In this document: positions 1 through 9,330 of the stretch, piece by piece
Layout of the letters: every line of letters begins with the position of its first letter
How positions within the stretch are numbered: position 1 is the first letter of the stretch
Assembly: GCF_003977685.1 (NCBI RefSeq)
Contig: NZ_RYZH01000008.1
Coordinates: forward strand, 96,210 to 160,209
Direction: 5' to 3'
Length of the DNA stretch: 64,000 bases
Origin: Tautonia sociabilis
GTDB lineage: Bacteria; Planctomycetota; Planctomycetia; Isosphaerales; Isosphaeraceae
Program-made: the position numbers and the translations under genes
The notes under the pieces: generated by a model
What the model was told of the DNA's origin: nothing
What the model saw: the letters and a program-made list of their open reading frames with translations, nothing else
Database searches by the model: none

Positions 1-504
1 ACCCTGCGCGCCAACCGGGGGCTGACCGGCCGAGACCGCTGGAGCGGCTTCGGCAGCGCCGGCGTCCGCCCCGAGGGGCACGAGCGCTTCTCCACCGCCA
101 TCGAGCCCTGGGGAGATTGGGGGAAGCTCCCCCCTCCCGGCCGGTGGAACTTCTACAGCTACTGGCACGAGATGGAGAAGTCGCCCGACGGCAAGTACTG
201 GGGCAACGCCTTCCGCCCCGCCGAGCAGCCGGACATCCCCCGGGGGAAGTGGATCTGCGTCGAGTTCCTGCTCAAGCACAACACCCCGGGGGAGGCCGAC
301 GGCGAGCAGGCCTTCTGGATCGACGGCGAGCTGCTCGGCCACTGGACCGGCATCAACTGGCGGAACGACCCCCGGTTGCGGGCCAACGCGCTGACGCTGG
401 AGAGCTACGTCACCGACCGCTGGACGAAAAACCCGGTGAACATCGTCCTGTTCGACAACGTGGTGATCTCCCGCTCCTACATCGGCCCTCCGGCGCGGCC
501 CTGA
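1..504 (+). CDS. C-terminal part of a secreted lectin/glycan-lyase-like protein (5' end outside window)
   Basis: The reading frame is open from base 1 to the stop at 502-504, so at least 167 codons of a larger protein are present. The visible part has the feel of a concanavalin-like/polysaccharide-lyase beta-sandwich: WNFYSYWHEM, then GKWICVEFLLKHN, then DGEQAFWIDGELLGHW and a final VLFDNVVIS strand. These phrases are typical of planctomycete exported proteins that measure a ligand-binding jelly roll with a 'display' strand at the end. An internal ATG at 172 is not a convincing start because homology-like features begin upstream of it. Its last 28 bases overlap the convergent YaiI-family gene. 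No catalytic residues can be assigned and the function is inferred from fold-like features only. Confidence 0.6.
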   Translation, partial: TLRANRGLTGRDRWSGFGSAGVRPEGHERFSTAIEPWGDWGKLPPPGRWNFYSYWHEMEKSPDGKYWGNAFRPAEQPDIPRGKWICVEFLLKHNTPGEADGEQAFWIDGELLGHWTGINWRNDPRLRANALTLESYVTDRWTKNPVNIVLFDNVVISRSYIGPPARP

Positions 505-983
505 CCAGGGTCGGTCCGGCTCCGGGAGGCGCGATCGCGTTCCTTCCGGATGGCGACGAGCAGCTCATCGAGCTTGCCGAGGAATCGGGAGCGGTCGGCC
601 TTGGCGAACGGCGGAGGGCCGCCGCCGTACTGGCCGGCCTGGCGGAGCTGGTCGAGCAGGGCTCGGGTGGCCAGCGCCTCTCCGATCGAGTCGTCGGCGA
701 ACGGGATCCCCTTCGGCCCCAGGGCCCGGGCGCCGGCCTTCAGCGAGCGGTCGGCCAGGGGGATGTCGGCCGTGACGACGAGGTCGCCGGGACCAACCTG
801 GCCGGCGATCCAGTCGTCGGCCGCCTCGAAGCCCCCCCGAACGACGACCAGCTCGATCGCCTCGTCGGCCGGCACCCGCAGGGGAGCGTTGGCCACCACA
901 AACACCTTCTCCCCGTGCCGTCGGGCGACCCGGTAGACTTCCTCCTTGACCGGGCAGGCATCGGCGTCGACGTAAATGGCCAT
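477..983 (-). CDS. YaiI/YqxD family protein (UPF0178)
   Basis: 168 residues, the usual size for this family. The start MAIYVDADACPVKEE is the hallmark N-terminus, with the Asp-Ala-Asp-Ala-Cys-Pro signature; this fixes the start at 983 even though the frame stays open to 1154. Further family features are VVANAPLRVP, DLVVTADIPLADR and GEALATRALLDQLR. The family has a PIN-like nuclease fold and is thought to be nucleic-acid related, but its role is not established. The gene is convergent with the lectin-like gene and shares 28 bases with its 3' end. It lies just downstream of the YfhO-like gene on the same strand, 68 bp apart. Confidence 0.9.
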   Translation of the reverse strand: MAIYVDADACPVKEEVYRVARRHGEKVFVVANAPLRVPADEAIELVVVRGGFEAADDWIAGQVGPGDLVVTADIPLADRSLKAGARALGPKGIPFADDSIGEALATRALLDQLRQAGQYGGGPPPFAKADRSRFLGKLDELLVAIRKERDRASRSRTDPGQGRAGGPM

Positions 984-1051
984 GGGCTCAGGCTCTCGGC
1001 TCCGGGGGTGGGATTCCGTCTCGTCGGAAGCGGCCCGCCATTCGGAGGCCG

Positions 1052-3469
1052 TCAGCCGACGGCCCCCGGATCGGCCGACGGCCTCCTCCCCCATGATCCC
1101 AGAGTGACCGCCAGCACGAACAGGCCGGTCGCCGACGCCACCCGGATTCCCCACCGGAACGACCGAGGGCGGTATTCCAGCACCAGCCGGCCGGCCGCCC
1201 CGGCGGGCAGGCGGACGGCCGGGAGGATCAGGTCGAGGCGATCGACGGGCACCGGCCTCCCCTCGAAGGTCGCCCGGTAGCCGGGATACCAGGGCCGGGC
1301 GAAGGCGACGACCACCGCCAGACCCGGCTCCTCGGCCCGGACGTCGACGACCACCCGGCAGCGCGACGCTCGCCGGGTCGTCACGCTCGCCCTGGCGAAC
1401 GGCCTCCCGGCCGGGGATCCCTGATGCCCCTCCGCCAGCAGGACGGGCAGCTCGGGGTCGGCCTCGGGGTCCCGGAGGAACGCGAGGCCCTCCTCTCGAC
1501 TCCCCGAGACCCTCGCCCGGCGGACGGCCCGAACCCGGGGAAGCGCCCCGCCGACCCTCCGGAAGACGGCCCCGTCGGGGAGCGTCCGGGCCCGACGCCA
1601 GCCCTGGCCCGGGAGCGTCCCGGCAAGCCCGAGGTAGCGGTTGGAGACGATCAGGGCATCGACCCCCATGCGGTCCAGCAGGGCGCCGGGCCGGGCGTCC
1701 TTGGCGAACAGGCGGAGGACCGTCGGCGGCGGGCCGAGGTCCAGGGGGCCTTCAATGTGCCCGAAGTAGCCGAAGTCGAACAGCTCGGCCAGCGCTCGAG
1801 GGAGCATCGGGCTGTAGCCGTTGACCTGCTCCACCCCCGAGTACATCGCCGAGTTCCCCGGCAGCAGCGAGGTCCCCCGGCCGAGGTCGTCCCAGGGGGC
1901 GAAGGCCCGGAACGGGTCCCGGCCCGGATAGACGTCGCTGTAGGCATAGATCCCGAAAGAGCGGGCGTCGCGATCGGCCGGCGCGGCGGCGTCGGCCGGG
2001 GAGGGCCGCCAGCAGGGGTATTCGACGAAGGGATCGACCCCGACGTAGGAAACCAGGCCGGAGCCGACGACAAACAGCGCCGGCATCCCCGAGGACCGGA
2101 CCGCGGCCGACCCCCGCCACCCCTCGACCGCCGCCCAGAACAGGGCCATCCCCGTCAGGGCCAGCCCGACGCGGTCGACGAAGCCGGAGGGGTCGGTCCC
2201 CGGCTCCTGGAGCATCCAGCCCGCCAGCACCAGCGACACCGCCCAGAGCCCCAGGTTCGAGGGAGGAGGCCCCCCCTGCCCTCCCCCTTCCGCCAAGGAG
2301 GCCTGGGCCCGCCAGCCGGCCAGCACCCGGGCCGAGGCGATCCCCAGAACCAGGAACGCGAAGGGAAGCCAGCGAAAGCTCCAGCGGAAGTTCCCCACGC
2401 CGGGCAGCATCGCCAGCGCCATCAGCAGCCCGAGAAAGGCCAGCTCCCAGCCCGCCTCGCGAACGAGGCGGCCGGGGCGCCTCCCCAGCGCGGCCAGCAG
2501 GACGACCAGCGGCGCCAGCGCCCCGGCCAGCTCCAGGCTCGCGTGCGGCTTCCTGCCCCGGAAGATGGTCCAGTCCGCCACATGGGGCGGGAACAGCAGG
2601 CCGGGAAGGCTCTCCAGGGGAACCGACCAGTTGTCCCCGAGGCTCCAGGGAGCGGTCCCCCCCCGGATCGTCGCCGAGGAGTACTCGACCAGCATCAACC
2701 AGGCCGGCGCCGACAGGCCCAGGCCCGCCGCCCACGCCGCCGCCAGCGGCCAGGAGGAGGCGATCGACCGCCGCCGCCAGACCTCCCGGGCCGAGAGCCA
2801 GGCCGTCAGCACAGCCGCCATCAACACCGAGAACGGCCAGCCGGAGGCGACAATCAGCGCCAGGAACAGGCCCGCCGGCACGAACCGAGCCCGCCCCCGG
2901 CCCGGGTCGATCGCCCCCAACGCCGCCCACCAGAACCAGGGAAGCCAGGCGAGGCTCGCCAGGGCGGGGAACCAGGCGCGGGCCCCCCAGAGCATGACCG
3001 AGCCGTTGAACGCGGCCACCAGCGCGGCGAACGTCGCCAGGTCGTCGGGCAGGCCGAGGCGGGCCCCCAGGCGGGCGGTCCCCGCGGCGAGCAGCGCCAG
3101 GTGGGCGATCACCAGCGCCGCCGCGACCTGAGGCAGCGACAGCCCCAAGCCAAAGAGCAGCAGGTGGCCGGCGGTCAGCACCGGGGAGAACACCGCCGGC
3201 TGGTACTCGCCGGCCAGGGCGCCCCCCTGCCAGGAGGAGGGGCTCAACAGCGGAAGCTCCCCCGCGCTCCAGGCCCGGGCCACGTCCCGATAGACGGCCA
3301 GCTGGTAGGTCTGAAAGTCGTCGTGCCAGAACCAGTCCGGATCGATCCCGAGCAGTACCAGGCCGGAGGCCGCCACGACCAGGGCGGCCACCGCCCCGGT
3401 CGCCCCCCTCCGGGTCCGGGCCCCGCCCCGATCCCCCCTCCTCCCGGTGGTCGTCGCCATCGCGGCCAT
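1052..3469 (-). CDS. YfhO-like multi-pass membrane protein
   Basis: 805 residues. An N-terminal membrane segment at about residues 26-42 is followed by a periplasmic loop, WFWHDDFQTYQLAVYRDVARAW, and a long run of hydrophobic helices to about residue 450. Next come a soluble domain and a final helix near residues 780-800. The layout and loop motifs (acidic first loop, DVYPGRDPFRAF, NRYLGLAG, PGYRATFEGRPVPV) fit bacterial YfhO-type proteins, which are related to lipid-linked-sugar glycosyltransferases. The C-terminal beta domain with PWYPGYRATFEGRPVP is characteristic. The substrate cannot be read from sequence. ATGs at 3469 and 3460 are both possible starts; a purine-rich GAGGGGAAGGG lies just upstream of the first. 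Confidence 0.7.
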   Translation of the reverse strand: MAAMATTTGRRGDRGGARTRRGATGAVAALVVAASGLVLLGIDPDWFWHDDFQTYQLAVYRDVARAWSAGELPLLSPSSWQGGALAGEYQPAVFSPVLTAGHLLLFGLGLSLPQVAAALVIAHLALLAAGTARLGARLGLPDDLATFAALVAAFNGSVMLWGARAWFPALASLAWLPWFWWAALGAIDPGRGRARFVPAGLFLALIVASGWPFSVLMAAVLTAWLSAREVWRRRSIASSWPLAAAWAAGLGLSAPAWLMLVEYSSATIRGGTAPWSLGDNWSVPLESLPGLLFPPHVADWTIFRGRKPHASLELAGALAPLVVLLAALGRRPGRLVREAGWELAFLGLLMALAMLPGVGNFRWSFRWLPFAFLVLGIASARVLAGWRAQASLAEGGGQGGPPPSNLGLWAVSLVLAGWMLQEPGTDPSGFVDRVGLALTGMALFWAAVEGWRGSAAVRSSGMPALFVVGSGLVSYVGVDPFVEYPCWRPSPADAAAPADRDARSFGIYAYSDVYPGRDPFRAFAPWDDLGRGTSLLPGNSAMYSGVEQVNGYSPMLPRALAELFDFGYFGHIEGPLDLGPPPTVLRLFAKDARPGALLDRMGVDALIVSNRYLGLAGTLPGQGWRRARTLPDGAVFRRVGGALPRVRAVRRARVSGSREEGLAFLRDPEADPELPVLLAEGHQGSPAGRPFARASVTTRRASRCRVVVDVRAEEPGLAVVVAFARPWYPGYRATFEGRPVPVDRLDLILPAVRLPAGAAGRLVLEYRPRSFRWGIRVASATGLFVLAVTLGSWGRRPSADPGAVG

Positions 3470-3781
3470 CCCTTCCCCTCAATCGCCTCCCAATCCCTGG
3501 CCGGCCGCCGAGCATGGCGGCAAGACGCCCGTTGACGCTCTTACCTTAGCTCGTCCCGGGAGGAGCGTCCGGCAACGGGGTCGGCGGATCGACCGCTCGG
3601 GCGTAGAATTCCCCGGCCCTTCCCCCGATCCTGGGTCAGGTACGGCCCGGCCGACCCGCTCCGATGGCGGGGGAGGCGACCGGGCCCCATCCGAGGCGGC
3701 CCCGGGGCCGGGCGATCGACCGCGATGCGGTCGCGGTCTCGGTCGCAACGGCCGGCGGGGGACGAATCGGGAGGCAGTCTC

Positions 3782-4732
3782 ATGGCCGACAAGATCAAAC
3801 TGAACAAGCCGTGGTTGGTCGCCGTCTGGCCCGGCATGGGGCACGTGGCCATCAGCGCCGGCTACTACCTGATGGCCAAGCTGGGCATGCACCTCATGGC
3901 CGAGTTCCAGGCCGAGGAACTGTTCGATGTCGAATACGTCGAGGTCAAGCGCGGCCTCATCCGCACCGGCCGCCTCCCCCGCAGCCGGTTCTTCGCCTGG
4001 ATCGACCCCAAGGGACATCACGACCTGGTCGTCTTCATCGGCGAGGCCCAGCCCCCCCGAGGCAAGCTCGCCTTCTGCCGACGGCTGATCGAATTCGCCA
4101 AGGACCTGGGCGTGGAACGCGTTTTCACCTTCGCCTCGATGGCGACCCAGATGCACCCCTCGCACAACTCCCGAGTCTTCGGCGCCGCCACCGACGAGGC
4201 CACGCTCGACGAGCTGAAGCAACTGGAGCTGACCCCCCTGGACGACGGGCAGATCAGCGGGCTCAACGGCGTCCTGCTCGGCGTCGCCGCCGAGGCCGGC
4301 CTGCCGGGCGCCTGCCTGCTGGGGGAGATGCCCCACATCTTCGCCCAGCTCCCCTTCCCCAAAGCGGCCCTGGCCGTGTTGGAGGTCTTCTCGACAATCG
4401 CCGCCATCCCCATCGACCTCGACGAACTCGCCGAGCAGGCCGCCGACGTCGAGCGGAAGCTCGGCCAGCTCCTCTCCCAGGTCGAGCACGCGATCGAGTC
4501 CCATCAGGAGGCCGGCGAGGAGGAACCCCCCTTCCCCACCGAGCCCGACGACGAGGGCGAGGGCGAAACCCTGAGCCTCTCCCCCGACGACCAGCGTCTC
4601 CTCGACCGCCTCTTCGACGAGGCCGCCCGAGACCGCGCCAAAGCCTACGAGCTCAAACGCGAACTCGACCGCCTCGGCGTCTACAACGAGTACGAGGACC
4701 GCTTCCTCGACCTGTTCAAGAAGCCCGAGTGA
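3782..4732 (+). CDS. PAC2 family protein
   Basis: 316 residues. MADKIKLNKPWLVAVWPGMGHVA begins at an ATG preceded by a GGGAGG box, so I reject the upstream in-frame start at 3725. The PAC2 (proteasome assembly chaperone 2-like) fold is indicated by WPGMGHVAISAGYYL, by the central VFTFASMATQMHP and by LNGVLLGVAAEAGLPGACLLGEMPHIF. The last third (from about residue 220) is acidic and helical (EEEPPFPTEPDDEGEGE), probably a flexible tail before two helices. Bacterial PAC2 proteins without a proteasome have no settled function. It stands alone, 117 bp before the coiled-coil/ThuA pair on the same strand. Confidence 0.85.
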   Translation: MADKIKLNKPWLVAVWPGMGHVAISAGYYLMAKLGMHLMAEFQAEELFDVEYVEVKRGLIRTGRLPRSRFFAWIDPKGHHDLVVFIGEAQPPRGKLAFCRRLIEFAKDLGVERVFTFASMATQMHPSHNSRVFGAATDEATLDELKQLELTPLDDGQISGLNGVLLGVAAEAGLPGACLLGEMPHIFAQLPFPKAALAVLEVFSTIAAIPIDLDELAEQAADVERKLGQLLSQVEHAIESHQEAGEEEPPFPTEPDDEGEGETLSLSPDDQRLLDRLFDEAARDRAKAYELKRELDRLGVYNEYEDRFLDLFKKPE

Positions 4733-4849
4733 CCCAACGCCGGATCACCCGGCTGACTCCCCGGCCGGCGTCGGCCTGGCCGACGCCGGACGAGGACTCG
4801 GTCGTCCGCAAGCTCCGGGATCACCCCGTCTGGAGTCCCTCCCCAACCA

Positions 4850-5773
4850 ATGAGCCACTTCCGACGGATCCTCGGCGCGGCCGCGGCCCTGATCGGAGCC
4901 TCGGGGGCGATCTTCAGCGGGGTGGCGGCCGTCGAGGCGTGGCGCCTGGCCGATCGGCTCGAGCGGGAGGTGCCCGAGGCCGTGGGCGACATGGAACGGG
5001 TCGTCTCGTCGGTGCAGGACCAGGCAGACGCGACGCTCGCTCTGATCGACGCGGCCCGCGACCGGGTCCGGTTCGTGAGCGAGACGGTCGAGGAGCTGGC
5101 CTCGGCCGCCGACCGGCGCCCAGAGGAGACCTCACTGCTCGAAACGCTCGACCCGGACATCGCTCGCCGACTGGAGGCGGCCGAGGCCTTCATCCTCGCC
5201 CTGCAAGAAAGCCTCCGAGGCCTGCACCGGGCCCTGGTGATGCTCGACGCCTTGCCAATCCTCCCGCGCCGGATCGCCCCCGCCGTCGGAACCCCCGGCG
5301 ACCGGCCGCTGATCACCGTCGCCGCCAGCCTGGCCGAGGCGGCCGACCTGCTCGACGAGGCCACCCGCACCCTCGACCGCCTCCGATCCGGCCAGGCCCT
5401 CTCCCCCCGCCAGCTCGACCAGTTCCGCGACCTGCTCGGCGAGGTCGACCGCACGCTCGGAGACACCCGGAACCAGATCGGCTCCTTCTTCGACCGCCTC
5501 GACCAGGCCGGCTCCCGCCTCGCCGACCTCCGATCGGCCGCCCCTCGCTGGATCCGACGAGGGGCGACGGCCGCCACCTTCCTCCTGATCTGCTTCGGCG
5601 CCTCGCAGCTCAACCTGCTGGCCCACGGCTGGGCCCTGATGACCCGCCCGGCACTCCGCGCCGCTGGCACGAGGACGCCGGCGCCGGTATCGTCGATCGA
5701 CGCCGGCCCGGCCCCCCGACCGCCCGGGGGGCCAACAACCACCCCACCGGCCTCGGATGAGGACGACCGATGA
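4850..5773 (+). CDS. Membrane-anchored coiled-coil protein of unknown function
   Basis: 307 residues. A hydrophobic segment at residues 7-28 follows a short basic start, then a long Ala/Glu/Arg/Leu-rich helical stretch (about 30-230) with heptad-like spacing. A second membrane segment sits at about 238-257, with a Pro-rich tail. The layout resembles the ligand/HAMP region of chemoreceptors or MCE-type helical spacers, but no signalling domain is present and I do not recognise a family. Its stop overlaps the start of the ThuA gene in an ATGA (5770-5773), so the two are very probably translationally coupled. Confidence 0.75.
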   Translation: MSHFRRILGAAAALIGASGAIFSGVAAVEAWRLADRLEREVPEAVGDMERVVSSVQDQADATLALIDAARDRVRFVSETVEELASAADRRPEETSLLETLDPDIARRLEAAEAFILALQESLRGLHRALVMLDALPILPRRIAPAVGTPGDRPLITVAASLAEAADLLDEATRTLDRLRSGQALSPRQLDQFRDLLGEVDRTLGDTRNQIGSFFDRLDQAGSRLADLRSAAPRWIRRGATAATFLLICFGASQLNLLAHGWALMTRPALRAAGTRTPAPVSSIDAGPAPRPPGGPTTTPPASDEDDR

Positions 5774-6681
5774 GCACCACCCTCTCCCTCCTGCTCGCCT
5801 CCCTGCTCGCCTCCCCCTCGATGACCCCGGCCCAAGCCGACGACCCCGGCGCCGACGCCCCGCCGAAGAAGGTCGTCTTCGTCGCCGGGCCGCAGAGCCA
5901 CGGCTACGGCGCCCACGAGCACCGCGCCGGCTGCCTGCTGCTGGCCGAGGCCCTGGAGCGGGGCATGCCCGGTTTCGAGGCCGAGGTCGTCTCCGGCGGC
6001 TGGCCCGAGGACGAATCGGTCTTCGAGGGAGCCGACGCCGTGGTCATCTACAGCGACGGCGCCGACGGCCACCCGGCGATCCCGCACCGCGAGAAACTCA
6101 GCGCGATGATGAACGACGGCGTCGGCCTGGTTTGCCTGCACTTCGCCGTCGAGGTCCCCGCCGGCCAGCCGGGGAACGACTTCCTCAACTGGCTCGGCGG
6201 CTACTTCGAGCTGGGCTGGTCAGTGAACCCGCACTGGACCGCCGAATTCGCCACCCTGCCCGAACACCCCATCACCCGGGGGGTGACGCCGTTCGCCATC
6301 AACGACGAATGGTATTACCACATGCGCTTCCGCCCCGACATGGCGGGGGTGACGCCGATCCTGACCGCTCTGCCCCCCGAGTCCACCCTCTCCCGCCCCG
6401 ACGGCGACCGCAGCGGCAACCCCGCCGTCCGCGCCGCCGTCTCCCGGGGCGAGCCGCAGCACGTCTCCTGGGCCTTCGAGCGCCCCGACGGCGGCCGGGG
6501 CTTCGGCTTCACCGGCGGCCACGTCCACTGGAACTGGGGAGACGACAACTTCCGCACGGTCGTCCTGAACGCCATCGTCTGGGCCTCCGGCGCCGACGTC
6601 CCCCCGAACGGCGTCCCCAGCCCAACACCGACCCAGGCACAACTCGAAGCAAACCAGGACGAGCCCAAGCCGGGGGCGTAA
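5770..6681 (+). CDS. Secreted ThuA domain protein
   Basis: 303 residues with a signal peptide ending near the Ala-Gln-Ala at residues 18-20. The body begins KKVVFVAGPQSHGYGAHEH, the first strand and loop of the ThuA/trehalose-utilisation fold, a relative of class I glutamine amidotransferases. It continues with DAVVIYSDGADGHP, VGLVCLHFAVEVP, GGYFELGWSVNPHW, and NDEWYYHMRFRPD. The C-terminal FTGGHVHWNWGDDNFRTVVLNAIVW is the family's closing signature. Planctomycetes carry many exported ThuA paralogues, often linked to carbohydrate turnover, but the reaction is unknown. It is coupled to the upstream gene by a 4-bp ATGA overlap, which suggests that the membrane protein and this enzyme act together. 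Confidence 0.88.
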   Translation: MSTTLSLLLASLLASPSMTPAQADDPGADAPPKKVVFVAGPQSHGYGAHEHRAGCLLLAEALERGMPGFEAEVVSGGWPEDESVFEGADAVVIYSDGADGHPAIPHREKLSAMMNDGVGLVCLHFAVEVPAGQPGNDFLNWLGGYFELGWSVNPHWTAEFATLPEHPITRGVTPFAINDEWYYHMRFRPDMAGVTPILTALPPESTLSRPDGDRSGNPAVRAAVSRGEPQHVSWAFERPDGGRGFGFTGGHVHWNWGDDNFRTVVLNAIVWASGADVPPNGVPSPTPTQAQLEANQDEPKPGA

Positions 6682-6697
6682 GTTCTCCCTAGCCGAC

Positions 6698-6729
6698 ACT
6701 CCCGACGGCTCCGCGGCACCGCCGGGAGT
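6698..6729. terminator. Candidate bidirectional hairpin between convergent genes
   Basis: ACTCCCG at 6698-6704 pairs with CGGGAGT at 6723-6729. The loop of 18 bases is itself GC-rich and could pair further. It sits between the 3' ends of the ThuA gene (+) and the methyltransferase gene (-). There is no U-tract, so the assignment rests on position and stem only. Confidence 0.35.
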
Positions 6730-6741
6730 CGATCGTCAGCA

Positions 6742-7461
6742 TCAGCGCTTTTTGAGCGTCATTCCCATGCCTGCGCCGTCCATCAGCAGGAAGCTCGTAT
6801 CGAGATCCGGGCTGCTGGTGATCGCCTCCAGGTAGGCCGGGTTGGGGGCCGGCCTCCTCATGTTGTGGGCGAGGATCAGGCCCCCGGGACGGACGAGGGG
6901 GAGTAGCTCTCGGAGGTAGGCGTCGTAGCCCTGCTTCTCGGCGTCAATGAAGAGGAGGTCGATCGGCTGGTCGTCGAGCTTGGGGGCCTCGACGTGGGCG
7001 TCCCCCTCGTGGATGACGATCAGGTCCTCGACGCCGGCTCGGCGGAAGTTCTCCCGGGCGACGGCGAGGCGGTCGGGGTCGATGTCGAAGGTGTGCAGCA
7101 CGCCTCCGGTCTTGCGCAGGGCGAGCGAGAACCAGAGGGCGGACTCCCCGGTCGAGGTGCCGAGCTCCACCACGCGCTGGGCGCCGATCGCCTCGGTGAG
7201 CTGGCGGAGGAGGCGGCCGTCGGCGTCGGAGACGTTCGCAAAGCGCTCGCCCTGGCGGGCTTGCTGGATGGCGTCGAGGATGCGGGCCTCGCCGTCGTCC
7301 TTGGGCAGGGTGACGGCGGCCGGGGTGGTGGTGTCGGACACCGGGTTGGGTCCTCCTCGGCCTCGGGGGCGGGGTTCCTGGGCGGTCGCGATCAAGGCGA
7401 GGGCGGCCAGCCCGATCAGGCTCGCGATCGGGACGAGGGGCCGGGGGCGTCGCGTCGGCAT
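6742..7461 (-). CDS. Exported class I O-methyltransferase-like protein
   Basis: 239 residues. Residues 1-28 look like a signal peptide or signal anchor (basic start, then SLIGLAALALIATA). The rest is a complete SAM-dependent methyltransferase of the caffeoyl-CoA/catechol O-methyltransferase type. SAM motif I is VELGTSTGESALWFS, the acidic ribose-binding loop is HTFDIDPDRLAVARENFRRAG, and the DLLFIDAEKQGYDAYL strand carries the metal-site Asp. The closing LVRPGGLILAHNM is also conserved. A methyltransferase outside the cytoplasm would have no obvious SAM supply, so the leader may be an inner-membrane anchor. The substrate is unknown. Confidence 0.8.
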   Translation of the reverse strand: MPTRRPRPLVPIASLIGLAALALIATAQEPRPRGRGGPNPVSDTTTPAAVTLPKDDGEARILDAIQQARQGERFANVSDADGRLLRQLTEAIGAQRVVELGTSTGESALWFSLALRKTGGVLHTFDIDPDRLAVARENFRRAGVEDLIVIHEGDAHVEAPKLDDQPIDLLFIDAEKQGYDAYLRELLPLVRPGGLILAHNMRRPAPNPAYLEAITSSPDLDTSFLLMDGAGMGMTLKKR

Positions 7462-7564
7462 GGCGGAGATCCTCCGGTCTTCGGTCGCCTCGGCCGTCGC
7501 CGGGACGGCCGAGAATGCCTCGGAGGATCAGGATACGCCGATCGGCCGGCGTTCGCCACCCGGC

Positions 7565-8245
7565 TCATCGCCGGTCGCGCAGGGCCTCCTCGATCACCTC
7601 GGCCACGCGGTTGCCCAGCAGCTTGGAGCCCTCGCCGCTGAAGTGGACATTCCCGGGGCGGATGGCGACGGACTCGAACTTCGGGGCGATGAAGGCGTGC
7701 AGGTCGTTGACCTCCACGCCGAGCCGATCCGCGACCCGGAGGGCGGCGGCGTTGTAGGCCCGCTCGTCGCCGGCCTTGCGCTGGGGCTCGCCGTGGGGCA
7801 CGGGAGTGGTCGTGGCGAAGATGACCGTGGCGCCGGTCTCCTTCAGCCGGGAGAGGATGCGAGCGAGGTTTTCCTGGTACTCGTCGAGCGGCACCTGGCG
7901 ATGGCCCGACTCGGGGGAGGTGTTCTTCCCCTGGTCGTCGACGAACTTCAGGTCGTGCAGGCCGAAGTTGGCGTGGATGACGTCCCAGTCGCCGTCGCCG
8001 AGCCAGGCGTCGAGCCGCTCCAGGCCTCGGGTGGTGGGGCCGCAGTTCTCGGCCGGGCGGTGGACGTTGGCCACGCCGTCGAGAGCCTCTCGAACGTCGA
8101 TCGTGTAGCCGATCGAGATGGAGTCGCCCAGCAGCAGGACGCGGGGCAAGGCCGGGTCGTCCTCGATCGGAGCGAAGGCCGGGTTCTGGGCCAGGGCGGC
8201 CGGAGAGAGGGCGGCGAGCAGCAGGGCGGCGAGTCGGAGACGCAT
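7565..8245 (-). CDS. Secreted SGNH/GDSL-type hydrolase
   Basis: 226 residues from the ATG at 8245; the frame is open far upstream but that part is antisense to the DUF1559 gene. A signal peptide (LRLAALLLAALSPAALAQ) is followed by VLLLGDSISIGYT, which is block I with the nucleophilic Ser. Next come the block III-like NFGLHDL and a C-terminal GNVHFSGEGSKLLG that supplies the His. The Asp-His spacing is as in esterase/acyl-hydrolase members. Likely an exported carbohydrate esterase, but the substrate cannot be read. It is followed downstream by the methyltransferase gene on the same strand, 103 bp away. Confidence 0.85.
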   Translation of the reverse strand: MRLRLAALLLAALSPAALAQNPAFAPIEDDPALPRVLLLGDSISIGYTIDVREALDGVANVHRPAENCGPTTRGLERLDAWLGDGDWDVIHANFGLHDLKFVDDQGKNTSPESGHRQVPLDEYQENLARILSRLKETGATVIFATTTPVPHGEPQRKAGDERAYNAAALRVADRLGVEVNDLHAFIAPKFESVAIRPGNVHFSGEGSKLLGNRVAEVIEEALRDRR

Positions 8246-8330
8246 GGCGGAGGCTCCCGGGACGGTGCGGCTCCCGCCCGGCCGGGCCGGGGCAGGCCGA
8301 GCCGGTGGGCCGCCTCCCGGTCCCCCGGCC

Positions 8331-8377
8331 GATCGGGTCGAGTCGGATCGGATCGGGTCGGGTCGGGTCGGGTCGGG
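8331..8377. repeat. GATCGG/GTCGG microsatellite
   Basis: A 47-bp run of imperfect five-base units (GATCG, GGTCG and relatives). The clearest stretch is four GGTCG copies at about 8356-8376. It lies between the SGNH hydrolase start and the DUF1559 stop. Similar GATC-containing runs occur in other spacers of this window. Confidence 0.8.
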
Positions 8378-8424
8378 GGCGATTCTAACGGCAGGCCGGC
8401 CCCGGATTCGAGGGGCCGGGCCGC

Positions 8425-9330
8425 TCACTCGTAGTCGTCGGCCGAAATGCTCTCGCCGCCGGATCGGGTCATCAGGGCGATCAGCACGTCCATCTTGATC
8501 CCCTCGCGGAGGGAGCTGACGCTGCCGTCGGCCTTGGCGAAGTTCACCAGGCCAGGGTGCATGCTCTCCCAGTAGGGGATCCGGCGGCCGGAGACGGTGT
8601 TCGCCTTGTTGAACCGGCGCTGGGCGGTGGTCCGCACGCAGCAATTCGTGGCGTCGGGCCAGGTGCCGATGAGGCTCTCGCCGATGAGCATCGTGTTCGA
8701 GGTACCGTCGCTGATGCCCGAGATGTTGATTCGGGAGTTGCGGAAGGTGATGCCGTTGTCGTAGTGGAAGCAGTCTGGGTCGTTCACGTCGGTGCAGCCG
8801 GCGAGCTGGCCGGCGGCCATGTTGCCGCGGTAGTCCGACGGGCCGACCCGAAGCGTGGTCGTCTGGTTGTCCGACCCGATCTGCTGCACGTCGACCGGCT
8901 CGGCCTTGCGGTGCGACGGGCAGACGAAGACGGAGTTGGTCCGCCGGATCGCCGTGCGGTTGTCCATCGCGTAGGGAGACAGGTCGAAGTTGATCTCGTC
9001 GTAGAGGTTGCCGGCCTCCAGCTTCAGGAACAGCCCGGTCAGGCCGTTCCACATGTAGGGGCTGGCCGCCTGGAGGACGCAGTTGGGGTCGTTCTCCTCG
9101 TTGCAGTACCAGCCGGAGAAGAAGCTGCCGAAGGAGTCGTGGTACTCCTGCGCGGCCAGCCCGAGCTGCTTCAGGTTGTTCTTGCACTGGGTCCGGTTGG
9201 CCGCCTCTCGGGCCGACTGGACCGCCGGCATGATCAGCGCCACGAGCACGCCGATGATCGCGATGACCACCAGCAGCTCGATCAGCGTGAAGCCAGGGCG
9301 CGATCGGGGCGGGATCACGGGCGTTCGCAT
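8425..9330 (-). CDS. DUF1559 prepilin-like protein
   Basis: 301 residues. A type IV prepilin leader is plain: Gly13 then [20 protein letters not shown], with Glu at position +5 of the mature protein. DUF1559 features follow: the Ala-Arg-Glu-Ala-Ala-x-Arg-x-x-Cys-x-Asn-Asn-Leu-Lys-Gln motif after the helix, [29 protein letters not shown] and a C-terminal [11 protein letters not shown] (the H/x-DG type box). Planctomycetes encode dozens of these; they are presumed pseudopilins or surface proteins exported by a type II/IV machinery. It is monocistronic in appearance. Confidence 0.92.
   Translation of the reverse strand: MRTPVIPPRSRPGFTLIELLVVIAIIGVLVALIMPAVQSAREAANRTQCKNNLKQLGLAAQEYHDSFGSFFSGWYCNEENDPNCVLQAASPYMWNGLTGLFLKLEAGNLYDEINFDLSPYAMDNRTAIRRTNSVFVCPSHRKAEPVDVQQIGSDNQTTTLRVGPSDYRGNMAAGQLAGCTDVNDPDCFHYDNGITFRNSRINISGISDGTSNTMLIGESLIGTWPDATNCCVRTTAQRRFNKANTVSGRRIPYWESMHPGLVNFAKADGSVSSLREGIKMDVLIALMTRSGGESISADDYE

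Noticed and set aside
3725..3781. Upstream extension of the PAC2 gene
   Set aside because: Arg/Ser-rich leader without family match; the GGGAGG box and family start favour 3782.
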